A DNA stretch of 64,000 bases from Vibrio aerogenes (GCF_024346755.1 NZ_AP024861.1:2914001-2978000); one strand, 5' to 3'; counted from the first letter of the stretch, positions 27,273 to 36,359 are shown. Program-made: numbers and translations. The notes: generated by a model from the sequence alone, not told the origin.

Positions 27273-28090
27273 TTCGATAATCCCAGATAAATCGTTTTTA
27301 TCAACAGCACGGCCTGCTCAATTTCAGTGAGTGCATTTTCCCGTGATGAAGTCAGCATCTCGATCGCCAGTGGATAATCCGGTAAATAACGCTGAATCGC
27401 TTTGGCTGCCTGTAAATGATAGCGATTGTCCTGATTCAAAGGTGCCAGCTGAGGTTCGCTGATATGAATATGATGAACCCAGGGCGCAACTTGTTGGAGC
27501 ACTTCATCAGGAGATTCCTGATTAATACACATCGCACCAACATCTAATTGCATCCGGATATTTGGATGATCAATAGCTGCCACGACCTGTGCTGTTTCCA
27601 GACTGTCAGTCATGAAATTGGCGTGATAGCAGACCGGATTGGGTTCCAGACAAATCGTGACATCATGCTGCTTCGCAATATCTCCTAAACTACGGAAAAA
27701 GTGTCTGGCAATACAAGATGTATCGGCATCATTCAGATGCGAACGATCCCGGTTCCGAGGAGAACCAAAGACTAATTTCCTCGCCCCTAATCCATCACCA
27801 ATCCGGCAGATATGCCCCAAATGCGCCAGCATTTTTTCCTGTACCTCTTCACCGGCAAATACATTCAATCCCTGCGTTCCGAAAAGTAAAGATTGCATCC
27901 CCAACGGGGATATATTTTTTTTCTGCCAGTATTGTCTGACCTCATCTAACGACTGGTCTGTCACCAGAGCGGGTTCAGGGAAATACTTCGGTGGTGCAAT
28001 ATCAATATAACTAACATCGTGTGTGTGCATCAGACTGGCAATATCATGATCAATCGCAATATCCCAGGCAATATTAGAAATAGAAATCAT
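27269..28090 (-). CDS. sugar phosphate isomerase/epimerase-like TIM-barrel protein
   Basis: A 273-residue AP-endonuclease-2-type TIM barrel. Acidic and histidine metal ligands typical of the family are visible in ICLEPNP, MQLDVGAMC, HHIHISEPQ and LAIEMLTS, at about the usual strand ends. Such proteins isomerise or epimerise sugars, inosose or hydroxypyruvate. In this cluster it probably shapes the sugar donor together with the SDR. ATG 28090 has AGGA 6 nt upstream, while the frame is open to a TTG at 28093. Confidence 0.84.
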   Translation of the reverse strand: MISISNIAWDIAIDHDIASLMHTHDVSYIDIAPPKYFPEPALVTDQSLDEVRQYWQKKNISPLGMQSLLFGTQGLNVFAGEEVQEKMLAHLGHICRIGDGLGARKLVFGSPRNRDRSHLNDADTSCIARHFFRSLGDIAKQHDVTICLEPNPVCYHANFMTDSLETAQVVAAIDHPNIRMQLDVGAMCINQESPDEVLQQVAPWVHHIHISEPQLAPLNQDNRYHLQAAKAIQRYLPDYPLAIEMLTSSRENALTEIEQAVLLIKTIYLGLSK

Positions 28091-28102
28091 CAATCATCCT
28101 GC

Positions 28103-28879
28103 TTATTTTTTAGGCTCAGACTGGGCATATGCCCGAATAGCTAACAACGCTTCTTGTTTTGAATACTGATATGGCAGGTCAGTATGATTATATAATGCAT
28201 GATGCTCAGTTCTGAAATCATAAACCGCTGGCGTATCGACGATATGTTGCTCAAATTCAAAACCAAACCCGTCTTTGGCAATATCATGCACTGATAAAGG
28301 TTCAGCCGTCAGGTGAATTAAAGATAAATTTTCTGATAAAGCAATCTGAATATCAGGCCATAAATTCACCATGGGATAAAACTGAAAAATGCCCCGGCTA
28401 TCAATAGCATTTAAATTATTATCATTCAGAAAATCATAGATAACATTCTTCTTCAGTCCGGGACCAACCAGTCCGGGTAAACGAACGATCAGATGGTTCT
28501 CAAAATGTTTTTTAACAAATTCTTCAAGCTGATAACGATGCAGGCCGTAAGGGTGCAGGTTTTCTGTATCAACCGGCGTTGATTCAACCGCCCCTCCCGG
28601 CTCTTTAAATACATCAACCGTACTGATGAGAATAAACTGCCGGCACTGAATGGCAGATAAATGTTCAATCAAAGCATCAATAGACGCTTTATCCTGCTCC
28701 GGCTCTTTATTCGCTAACCATTTTACAGCAGAGACACCGGCGCAGACGATTGTATTAAATGACTTACCTCTAATCTCAGAAATATTTGTTGACCGGTACA
28801 GGTCTTCAAATGGTGCTTGTTTTAACAAAGTTTGCCCAACAAAGCCCGAAAATCCAATCAGTGCATTTCTTTCCATCAT
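28103..28879 (-). CDS. NAD(P)-dependent epimerase/dehydratase-like SDR protein
   Basis: A 258-residue extended-SDR-like protein and the first gene of the glycan cluster. The N-terminus GFSGFVGQTL is a GxxGxxG nucleotide site, ILISTVDVF matches the strand with the catalytic Ser/Thr, and YGLHRYQLEEF contains the expected YxxxK region with Arg-Tyr-Gln in place of the lysine. Loss of the usual lysine would make catalysis unusual; it may be an altered or binding-only member. It is 12 bp from the isomerase gene. The substrate is unknown. Confidence 0.75.
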   Translation of the reverse strand: MMERNALIGFSGFVGQTLLKQAPFEDLYRSTNISEIRGKSFNTIVCAGVSAVKWLANKEPEQDKASIDALIEHLSAIQCRQFILISTVDVFKEPGGAVESTPVDTENLHPYGLHRYQLEEFVKKHFENHLIVRLPGLVGPGLKKNVIYDFLNDNNLNAIDSRGIFQFYPMVNLWPDIQIALSENLSLIHLTAEPLSVHDIAKDGFGFEFEQHIVDTPAVYDFRTEHHALYNHTDLPYQYSKQEALLAIRAYAQSEPKK

Positions 28880-29517
28880 ATTTCAACTCTTCATCACCCA
28901 AGACAGGATCATATAAAAAGACAACTCAAAAGCTGCCTCAATATGTACATGATGCGAATCATACACGTTTGTCAGAGTATTTTCACTTGATGGACCAGGG
29001 TCAAACCACTTCATATTGACAAAGAAATCCAGATAAATGAGTCAAAAACTTTGCTAAGAGCTCAATATGATTTAATAAATTCTACTCATGTGTTTTTTTA
29101 AGCCTTTAATGATATTATATATATATAACCAATATAAGTGGATAATTATTCATCAGCAAAAGAACTGATGATTACTTTTTAAACATTCATTTTTATCTTT
29201 TAAATCATCATCTTTTAAACAAATCACAGAAAATTATTATTGATATTATTATGTCACAAAAAATTGTCACAAAAATGTTATAAAACATGTAAGACACTGT
29301 TTTTAAATAATTTAATCTTTTAATTAATGTTAAAATTGTATCGATTACATATAATTCTACGTCAATTAAACTAAACATCGATTAAAAACTATTTTCCCTG
29401 AAGCTCTGGATCATTTCTCCGATGTCATGGATGGTTATTTCCGCGAATGATCGCATTTGGTGTTAATTACTGTTTTGTCAGAAATTAACTGTAAAAAATA
29501 ATCTCCAGGATTGAGAA
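28880..29517. other. AT-rich divergent promoter region
   Basis: About 640 bp between the glycan cluster and the vibriolysin-like gene. It includes an (AT)n tract near 29114-29127 and two direct copies of TGTCACAAAAA at 29252-29262 and 29265-29275, 13 nt apart, which could be a regulator site. Promoters for both directions must lie here. No gene is supported. Confidence 0.5.
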
Positions 29518-31344
29518 ATGAATAAAACACAACGTCATATCAACTGGCTTCTTGCCGTAAGTGCAATGGTTACACTGCCAGCAACAGCAGCAGAAAAAGT
29601 AACAGTTAATGATTCAGTCATGCTTGAGCAAGCGCTTGCATTGCAGTCTCTGAGTATTGCACCGACAGAAACCGGTTTTAAAGCAGTAACGCACGCCACA
29701 TTACCAAACGGTAAAAAGAAAATTCGTTATCAGCAGACCTATCATGGTATTCCTGTTTTTGATACTTCAGTTGTTGCGACAGAAACAAAAACCGGAAAAA
29801 GAGATGTCTATGGTGTTATGGCAAAAGGCATCGCTAATGATGTCTCAACAATCACGCCAACAATCGATCAAAAACAAGCGCTGTCGATTGCCAAAGAACA
29901 TTTCAGACGCGATAAAAGCCTTTTATCTACACCAAAATCTGAGCATGAAAACGCTAAACTGATGGTTCGTCTTGATAAAAATAATCAGGCACAATTGGTG
30001 TATATGGTTGATTTTTTTGTGGCTGATGATCACCCAACCCGTCCATTTTTCTTTATTGATGCTGAAAGTGGAGACATTCTCAAGTCATGGGAAGGTTTGA
30101 ATCATTCTGAAGCAGAAGGTGAAGGCCCGGGTGGAAACGGAAGAACAGGTAAATATGTCTATGGCGAGAATGGAAAATCTAAGTTTGCCATCGATAAAAC
30201 CGGCACAACCTGTACGATGAATACTGACGAAGTCAAAACCGTCAATCTGAATGGTGGCAGCTCAGGTACAACTGCATATAGCTATAAGTGCTCAGATTCA
30301 ACAAACTACAATGACTATAAAGAGGTCAATGGTGCTTACTCGCCTCTCAATGATGCTCAGTATTACGGGCATATGATTGTTGATATGTACAACGACTGGC
30401 TGAATACCGATCCCCTGAGCTTTCAGTTGGTCATGCGGGTCCACTATGGCAGCAGCTATGAAAATGCCTTCTGGGATGGTTCAACCATGAGCTTTGGTGA
30501 CGGTGCCAGCTATTTTTATCCACTGGTTGATATCAACGTCAGTGCACACGAAGTCAGCCATGGATTTACCGAGCAAAACTCAGGGCTTGTATACAGTGGT
30601 CAGTCCGGCGGTATTAATGAAGCATACTCTGACATTGCAGGGGAAGCGATGGAGTATTACGACCGCGGTAAAGTTGACTGGCTGGTTGGTGCCGATATTA
30701 TGAAATCCGGTGATGCTTTACGTTATTTTGAAAAACCTTCTAAAGATGGCAGCTCTATTGATAACGCATCACAATACACCAGCAGCCTGAATGTTCACTA
30801 CTCAAGTGGTGTTTTCAACCGTGCCTACTACCTGTTGTCTACAACATCAGGCTGGAATCCGAAGAAAGGCTTCCAGGCATTTGCCTATGCCAACAAGCTT
30901 TACTGGACATCCAACGCAACGTTTGATTCTGCAGCTTGTGGTGTCGCAAAAGCAGCTAAAGATTTGGGCTATTCAGAAAGCGATGTCGTCAGTGCATTTA
31001 AAACCGTTGGCGTCAATGCAGATTGCGATTCTACAACCAGCAGCAATGTGTTAGTGAAAGGAACACCAATTACAGGCTTATCCGGCTCAACCGGCTCCGC
31101 TAAATACTACACATTTACGGTTGATTCACTCACATATTCAACAGTATCCACTTCAGGTGGCAGTGGTGATGTTGATCTCTATGTGAAAGCAGGAAGCCAG
31201 CCAACAACCAGCTCTTATGACTGCCGTCCATATAAGACCGGTAATAGTGAATCCTGTCAAATTCTGACTAAGTCAGGTGAAACATATCATGTCATGCTTC
31301 GTGCTTACAGTTCGTATTCTGGTGTAACATTAAGCCTTAAATAA
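29518..31344 (+). CDS. secreted M4 zinc metalloprotease, vibriolysin-like
   Basis: A 608-residue preproenzyme of the thermolysin family (M4). A Sec signal peptide ends near TAAEK (about residue 25). The FTP/PepSY propeptide runs to about 200. The zinc motif is HEVSH (His344, Glu345, His348) with the third ligand Glu368 in GGINEAYSD. The downstream catalytic His lies in NVHYSSGVFNRAYYL. A PPC domain (about 515-605) ends the protein, as in vibriolysin. Such enzymes degrade extracellular proteins and are processed in the medium. It stands alone, has GGATTGAG ahead of ATG and a strong terminator. It may be regulated by quorum sensing as in other vibrios, but I cannot see a proven site. Confidence 0.95.
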   Translation: MNKTQRHINWLLAVSAMVTLPATAAEKVTVNDSVMLEQALALQSLSIAPTETGFKAVTHATLPNGKKKIRYQQTYHGIPVFDTSVVATETKTGKRDVYGVMAKGIANDVSTITPTIDQKQALSIAKEHFRRDKSLLSTPKSEHENAKLMVRLDKNNQAQLVYMVDFFVADDHPTRPFFFIDAESGDILKSWEGLNHSEAEGEGPGGNGRTGKYVYGENGKSKFAIDKTGTTCTMNTDEVKTVNLNGGSSGTTAYSYKCSDSTNYNDYKEVNGAYSPLNDAQYYGHMIVDMYNDWLNTDPLSFQLVMRVHYGSSYENAFWDGSTMSFGDGASYFYPLVDINVSAHEVSHGFTEQNSGLVYSGQSGGINEAYSDIAGEAMEYYDRGKVDWLVGADIMKSGDALRYFEKPSKDGSSIDNASQYTSSLNVHYSSGVFNRAYYLLSTTSGWNPKKGFQAFAYANKLYWTSNATFDSAACGVAKAAKDLGYSESDVVSAFKTVGVNADCDSTTSSNVLVKGTPITGLSGSTGSAKYYTFTVDSLTYSTVSTSGGSGDVDLYVKAGSQPTTSSYDCRPYKTGNSESCQILTKSGETYHVMLRAYSSYSGVTLSLK

Positions 31345-31366
31345 ATCAGCTTGTGTTTCAACAAAC

Positions 31367-31399
31367 AAGAGCCACCGCTTCAGGCGGTGGCTCTTTGAA
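31367..31399 (+). terminator. terminator of the vibriolysin-like gene
   Basis: Perfect 12-bp stem AAGAGCCACCGC (31367-31378) and GCGGTGGCTCTT (31384-31395) with a 5-nt TTCAG loop, ending in TTT. It lies about 25 bp after the stop codon and also reads usefully on the other strand for the converging gene. Confidence 0.9.
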
Positions 31400-31430
31400 A
31401 ATAACGGGTAAAAGGCACTTCATGTGCTTT

Positions 31431-32351
31431 TTATTCGTTTGAAAGTTTCTTCTGCCATGGCAGGGGCAGATGAATATATACTTTTATTTTTCTCTCTGAG
31501 TTTACTTGTGCATTTTGTAGCCCGGTGATGACGTCAATCTCTTTACCGGAAACACCATCGGCTCCGACAATGACAGCAATATCCGGATCAAAGGCACGCT
31601 GGTTCGCCTCATTTCTGTCAGCTTCTTCAATCAGTTCAGATAAAAACCAATACGATACAGAAACCACTATATCCGGGCGCAGTTTATTTAACTGCGACAT
31701 CAACTTTTCATTTCCTTTCAGATCGGTATCCAATGGAATGGTCAAAGGTGATGCTATACATTCCTGCCATCCTCTTTCTCCGGAGAGAGACTGACCATCC
31801 GGATGCTGTTCATCCCCGCTCAACATCATCCGAATGCCTTGTATTCTCTTTTCAGACAGTAAATCATTTGCTGTTGCAAGCAAACAAACTGTTCCTCCAT
31901 CCGGTAAAACACGCTGAATCAGCTCTCCGAGATGTATGCCAAAGCCAAGATTTTTGATAGCGGCTTTCTCTGACGCAGAATTGCGGTAATACTGATCAAT
32001 ATCATCACTCACCGCGATCATCGGTATATTCATCATCCGGAAGTGTTCAATCATTGTATCAGGATCATGGACTGATACAGATTTAACATCCGGACGGTGA
32101 GCGCTGCTGACATCAGCCGGGGACGTGGCATCAAGGTGAATACAGCGGACTTTATCCGGATCACTGCCCTGACAACCCTGTGTTGTCGTCACGACACTTT
32201 CCTCATTCACCGTCGGGCCAACAGACAGATGACTGGCTCGGGCAACACTGACGCCTGCTATCGCAGGAAATAAAAAAAGGCTGACCGGCAGCAATGAATA
32301 AACGTAGCTTTTTACGAAATAACTTTTTGTAAGATGGCAGACCATATGCAC
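31431..32351 (-). CDS. periplasmic-binding-protein-like protein
   Basis: A 306-residue protein with a Sec-type hydrophobic leader (about 16-40, likely cleavage after ARA). The rest looks like a type 1 periplasmic binding protein: IPMIAVSDDIDQYY, GTVCLLATANDLLSEKRIQGI and PDIVVSVSYWFLSELIEEAD follow strand-helix order of the LacI/TorT/LuxP class. The hinge and ligand sites cannot be fixed. It is divergent from a sensor kinase, 121 bp apart, and no ABC transporter genes are near, so a sensory co-receptor is more likely than transport. Sequence similarity to a named family is weak, and this call is moderate. Confidence 0.6.
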   Translation of the reverse strand: MHMVCHLTKSYFVKSYVYSLLPVSLFLFPAIAGVSVARASHLSVGPTVNEESVVTTTQGCQGSDPDKVRCIHLDATSPADVSSAHRPDVKSVSVHDPDTMIEHFRMMNIPMIAVSDDIDQYYRNSASEKAAIKNLGFGIHLGELIQRVLPDGGTVCLLATANDLLSEKRIQGIRMMLSGDEQHPDGQSLSGERGWQECIASPLTIPLDTDLKGNEKLMSQLNKLRPDIVVSVSYWFLSELIEEADRNEANQRAFDPDIAVIVGADGVSGKEIDVITGLQNAQVNSERKIKVYIHLPLPWQKKLSNE

Positions 32352-32472
32352 ACTGTCACTAAGTTGTCAGAATGCCTCAAGCATAACGAAAGAAGCATAA
32401 TTTTTTTCGCCAGAATCTCACAAAATACTCAAACAACCATAATCATGAAAAGACACAAAATATCCTGACATA

Positions 32473-34164
32473 ATGCATGTTTTAAGCACCTCAGAAGTAT
32501 GGACAAAAAACTTTTCACTATACTTAAGTAACTTATGCAGAGACAGGCAAATTATTCAAGTTATGCAAGCAGAAAAACATAACGATATTCAAGTGCTTAA
32601 CCCTTTGAAAAGTTATCTGGGACGACGAATTATTCAGATCCTGGTACTACTGAGTGGCTCGATCACACTTTTAGTCACATTAGTTCAGCTCTTCTTTGAC
32701 TACAACCAACAGTTCAGTGAAGTGGATAAACGGCACCATGAGATCCAAACTGTTCATACAAAATTAATTGCATCTTCGCTTTGGGATCTTGATTTGCTCG
32801 AACTCCAGCGAAATATGGACGGGTTGATCCGGTTACCTCATATTGATTATCTCCAAATCAAGTCAAATAAGTATAAATTCGAATCAGGAACGCCGGTCAC
32901 TGGCAGTACCGTCAGAGCAACCTATCCTCTGACATATACCGATCCTTATGGCATGGTCGAAACGGTTGGTTCAATTTATGTAGAATCGAACGCTTCCGCG
33001 ATTTACGACACCCTCATCCATAATTTTCTCACCACATTAGCGACGAACATGGTGAAAACAGTGATTGTCTGTTACGTCATTCTGGTCATCTTTAACCGGA
33101 GTATTAACCAAAGAATATTCACGATTGTTCACTATCTCAGGCAGTACAATCCAAGCCATGAAAATAAACAACTGGAACTGAAAAACATTCGCTGGATTAC
33201 CAGTGATGAAGACGAGCTGTCCTGGCTGGCAAACGAAGTCAATAAGCTGACACATGACCTGACAACCAATATCCGTGGATTACACGATACCCGCCTTGAA
33301 CTTGAAGATTTAAACAAGAATCTGGAGCAAACCGTTGTAGACAGGACAAAAGATTTAGAACAAAGTCTGGAGCAATTAAAACGAACTCAAAATCAGCTGA
33401 TCGAATCAGAAAAACTTGCGGCCTTAGGTGGTTTGGTTGCAGGTGTGGCCCATGAAGTCAATACCCCTCTGGGGATTTCAACGACTGCGGCATCGATGGT
33501 TACAGAAGTGATTACAGAGTTGAATCAGGCGTTCGAATCACAGAGCCTGACCAGCACCCAGTTTGCCGATTTGATGCAAAAAATGGCAACAAGCAGTGAA
33601 CTGCTGGAAAATAACCTGAGCCGTGCCAGTAAACTGATTAAAGACTTTAAGCAGACAGCTGTTGATCAGGTTTCTGAGAGTCGTAATCATTTTAATATCT
33701 CTCAGGTATTGCACTCTTTACTCTCAAGTCTTCATCCGGAAACCAGAAAAATTCCGGTTCACCCGGTGATATCCGGTGATACAACACTGGAAATGAACAG
33801 CCTGCCCGGCGTTCTGACGCAAGTGATATCCAATCTGGTTCTCAATAGTGTTAATCATGCTTTTGAACATTGTGAACAGCCGGAGATTCATATCAGATTC
33901 CATGAAGAGAATGAAAATATTATCTTTGTCTACACAGACAACGGTGCGGGTATTCCTAAAGAATTACATCAAAAGATTTTTGAACCATTTTTCACCACGA
34001 AACGCGGCAAAGGCGGTTCAGGGCTTGGATTAAATCTGGTATTTAACCTCATCAGACAAAAACTGAAGGGACAACTCGATTTTGAATCAGAACCAGGGGA
34101 AGGCGTACAATATACATTAACTATCCCAAAAGAATTAACCATCCCAAAAGAATTGAATCACTAA
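32473..34164 (+). CDS. membrane sensor histidine kinase
   Basis: A 563-residue kinase. A first membrane helix lies near residues 53-75, a periplasmic sensory segment of about 110 residues follows, and the second helix is near 187-209. A HAMP-like and coiled-coil linker (about 215-310) leads to the phospho-acceptor His327 in VAHEVNTPLG and an HATPase domain with VLNSVNHAFE (N box), TDNGAGIP (G1) and GSGLGLNLV (G2). Close relatives are the VxxVxHEVNTPL-type kinases of vibrios. No response regulator is adjacent. The C-terminus ends with a duplicated TIPKEL. An internal ATG at 32563 is an alternative start. Confidence 0.9.
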   Translation: MHVLSTSEVWTKNFSLYLSNLCRDRQIIQVMQAEKHNDIQVLNPLKSYLGRRIIQILVLLSGSITLLVTLVQLFFDYNQQFSEVDKRHHEIQTVHTKLIASSLWDLDLLELQRNMDGLIRLPHIDYLQIKSNKYKFESGTPVTGSTVRATYPLTYTDPYGMVETVGSIYVESNASAIYDTLIHNFLTTLATNMVKTVIVCYVILVIFNRSINQRIFTIVHYLRQYNPSHENKQLELKNIRWITSDEDELSWLANEVNKLTHDLTTNIRGLHDTRLELEDLNKNLEQTVVDRTKDLEQSLEQLKRTQNQLIESEKLAALGGLVAGVAHEVNTPLGISTTAASMVTEVITELNQAFESQSLTSTQFADLMQKMATSSELLENNLSRASKLIKDFKQTAVDQVSESRNHFNISQVLHSLLSSLHPETRKIPVHPVISGDTTLEMNSLPGVLTQVISNLVLNSVNHAFEHCEQPEIHIRFHEENENIIFVYTDNGAGIPKELHQKIFEPFFTTKRGKGGSGLGLNLVFNLIRQKLKGQLDFESEPGEGVQYTLTIPKELTIPKELNH

Positions 34165-34278
34165 CCTGATGACAAAAAAGAATGCCTTCGTTCAGAAAAA
34201 CAATGAGAGCAAAACAACCTGACAGGAACCGGGCCGGGTATAAGCGCAAGTAAAGCAGATCTGTCATACACCAAAATG

Positions 34279-34578
34279 TCAGACAAGCAGTGTGACATCA
34301 TCGTCAGCGTAAGAAGCGTCGCTCGTCTCATTGTCAGACCGGGAAACAACCTTGTGGGAGTAGACTTCCCCAATCCGGCTCACAGCAGCACAACCCGCTG
34401 AAATTGCAGTATTGACAGCACTCGTCTCCCCTTCAAACTTCACTGTAATCACACCATTGCTCTTAGTGAGTTCATACCCTATCAGGACGATATTCGCTGA
34501 TTTAATCGCTGCATCAGCCGCTTCAATTGCGGCGGTTAATCCTACCGTTTCAATCATACCCAAACTTTGTACAGACAT
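34279..34578 (-). CDS. bacterial microcompartment shell protein, BMC-H type
   Basis: A 99-residue single BMC-domain protein. LGMIETVGLTAAIEAADAAIKSAN is a classic opening of EutM/PduA-type shell hexamers (shown here in part: LGMIETVGLTAAIEAAD), followed by VLIGYEL and a GAVKAA-like SAVNTAISAGCAAVSRIGEV segment. Hexamers of this type tile the protein shell around metabolic enzymes. The last 20 residues (SRSDNETSDASYADDDV region) are an acidic extension. AGGAAAA precedes the ATG. No signature enzyme, BMC-P or other shell gene is in the window, so this copy is solitary, convergent with the sensor kinase gene. Confidence 0.9.
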   Translation of the reverse strand: MSVQSLGMIETVGLTAAIEAADAAIKSANIVLIGYELTKSNGVITVKFEGETSAVNTAISAGCAAVSRIGEVYSHKVVSRSDNETSDASYADDDVTLLV

Positions 34579-35017
34579 ATGTTTTTCCTGTTTATATACT
34601 CAATTCCTTCACTTCCTGATTCGGTCCTGTCCAGCATCAAAACCACCCGAAAAGTGAGCCACTACCAGTGTTCAGGGCTTTTAAACTATCATGGTTATTT
34701 TTGTTTACCCTATGCGCATTTATATATTCAACAGACCAACAGATTGACCTCTGCTGAAAACAGATCATCACCGCAAGACACAAAACACATAAACTATTAG
34801 TCGAAAAGTTCCTCCGTCGCCAACTTTCATCCTACGTCAGAACAAATGTGTTTCATTTTATTAACTTAAATCAAAATCAGAGCGGATAAGCATCTGTTTT
34901 TGAATGAATTCAATCCACAGAAGCAATACATTCATCACGTTGAATCAGAATCAGTCAGGTCTGTTAATCTTTGGTTTCAGTTTCCGGCCGGAATCAGCGA
35001 TGCAAGGCATTAGACGA

Positions 35018-35039
35018 AATACTGTGAAATCACAATATT
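35018..35039. promoter_or_regulatory. 22-bp imperfect palindrome, possible operator
   Basis: AATACTGTGA (35018-35027) and TCACAATATT (35030-35039) are inverted copies with 9 of 10 matches and a 2-nt AA spacer. The TGTGA/TCACA core recalls CRP, but CRP sites need a 6-nt spacer, so another regulator is likely. It is about 340 bp ahead of the regulator start codon. Confidence 0.6.
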
Positions 35040-35333
35040 GAGCTGAAATCAGTTTTTACCAGTACATGCAAAGTAAGCACTCTGAAAGGCTTGTACCAGT
35101 ATGTATATCCTGTAGCAATACGCATGTCATTTAATATATATCTAACCTATTGCAGATGAAATAATAAATCTCTTTCTAATTACTGATTTTTTGTATGTCA
35201 TCACACTATTACAACCCGTTACATACAATATCGTGTCGGGTATAGATAAATTCGTGAATAAGTTTGTAAGAGCATCTTGTTAGGCTTTGACTTAATGGAC
35301 CTGTTTGATTATTCTCATAGGATTATACCTTTT

Positions 35334-35348
35334 ATTGGTATAACAAAT
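35334..35348. promoter_or_regulatory. ExuR-type operator in the exuR leader
   Basis: ATTGGTATAACAAAT fits the FadR-subfamily rule TGGT-N3-ACnA. The site upstream of uxaC is 14 of 15 identical when read on the other strand. It lies 30 bp ahead of the regulator ATG, consistent with autoregulation. Confidence 0.7.
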
Positions 35349-35378
35349 TATCACTATCACTTCGGGAGCGGAGCCATT

Positions 35379-36125
35379 ATGGATACAAGCTGTAAGCTAT
35401 ATCACAAGATTGCTAACGTATTTAAGCAGGAAATTCAGGAAGGCAAATATCAGGTTGGTGATATGTTACCCGCTGAAAGAGTCATCTCTGAACAAATGAG
35501 TGTCAGCCGTACAGTTGTCCGTGAAGCCATGATCATGCTCGAAGTTGAAGGTTTTGTTGAAGTCAGAAAAGGTTCTGGTATCCGTGTAAAAAATCAGCGC
35601 GGGAATATGAGCGTCCCGGCGGAAGATGTGACATCAAGTTTCTTCCTGAGTTGTGGTCCTTTTGAATTACTTCAGGCAAGACAGCTTATCGAAAGCAATA
35701 TTGCTGAGTTTGCAGCCATTCAGGCCAGTAAGCAGGATCTGGTGTCCCTGATGCGAATTCAGGAACAGGCGAAAGGCGAAGACAGAGCCAGAGACTCGCA
35801 CTGGGATAAAGAATTTCACATTCAGCTTGCCCGTTGCACACAAAATTCTGCCTTGGTGCATATTGCAGAATTACTCTGTGAACAACGGGAAAATAATCCT
35901 TACTGGAAAAAAATGCATGAACACATTCATGATGAATCTATCAAAAGTTGGTGTGATGAGCATGATGAAATTCTGAAAGCTTTGATTCAGCGTGATCCAA
36001 AAGCAGCTAAACTGGCCATGTGGAAACATCTTGAAAATACCAAAGAGATGCTGTTTAACGCAACCAATGATGATTACGATCGCTTCCTTTATTCTGAAAG
36101 CCCGATTCTGGATATCACCGAATAA
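35379..36125 (+). CDS. exuR: GntR/FadR-family regulator, ExuR-type
   Basis: A 248-residue repressor of the FadR subfamily of GntR proteins. The N-terminal winged helix-turn-helix (about 8-75) shows [20 protein letters not shown] and [20 protein letters not shown]; the C-terminal all-helical FCD domain (about 95-230) binds the ligand and carries conserved His and Asp residues ([21 protein letters not shown]). In enterobacteria ExuR releases uxaCBA when galacturonate or tagaturonate is present, and this gene sits next to uxaACB, convergent with it. ATG 35379 has GGAG upstream and starts at the expected N-terminus. Confidence 0.87.
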   Translation: MDTSCKLYHKIANVFKQEIQEGKYQVGDMLPAERVISEQMSVSRTVVREAMIMLEVEGFVEVRKGSGIRVKNQRGNMSVPAEDVTSSFFLSCGPFELLQARQLIESNIAEFAAIQASKQDLVSLMRIQEQAKGEDRARDSHWDKEFHIQLARCTQNSALVHIAELLCEQRENNPYWKKMHEHIHDESIKSWCDEHDEILKALIQRDPKAAKLAMWKHLENTKEMLFNATNDDYDRFLYSESPILDITE

Positions 36126-36278
36126 TCCAAACCAGAGTCAAAAACACTAACCAGCGAGAAAAGCACTCAGGAAACCACATCACAGCGGGTTAACTCATTC
36201 TTCTGTCCCGGTCACCAGCACTCATCCTGTAATGATGCCGGCAAAATGCAAAACGTCATTTTTACATACAAAATAAAA

Positions 36279-36324
36279 ACACCCTGCCTGTCATACCGGA
36301 TATACCTGTATGACCGCAGAGTGT
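36279..36324. terminator. probable bidirectional terminator between exuR and uxaA
   Basis: ACACCCTGC (36279-36287) plus CTGTCATAC pair with GTATGAC and GCAGAGTGT (36316-36324), with one mismatch and a small bulge; A-rich and T-rich flanks lie on either side. It separates the convergent genes. Confidence 0.65.
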
Positions 36325-36359
36325 CATATTAAATAAAACATCAGTTCCAATGAAGGCCC

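Larger units (their letters stand above)
34579..35378. other. long intergenic region upstream of the ExuR-type regulator
   Basis: About 800 bp without a supported gene, holding promoters for the shell protein and the regulator. It carries the palindrome at 35018-35039 and the ExuR-like operator at 35334-35348. The frame reading through 35277-35378 ahead of the regulator is AT-rich and lacks a good ribosome site, so I treat it as leader. Confidence 0.5.

Noticed and set aside
34279..34578. Start of a complete microcompartment operon
   Set aside because: No further shell protein or signature enzyme gene is found on either side within the window.
35277..35378. N-terminal extension of the ExuR-type regulator
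   Set aside because: The extension is AT-rich, lacks a ribosome site, contains the operator, and precedes the normal GntR N-terminus at 35379.
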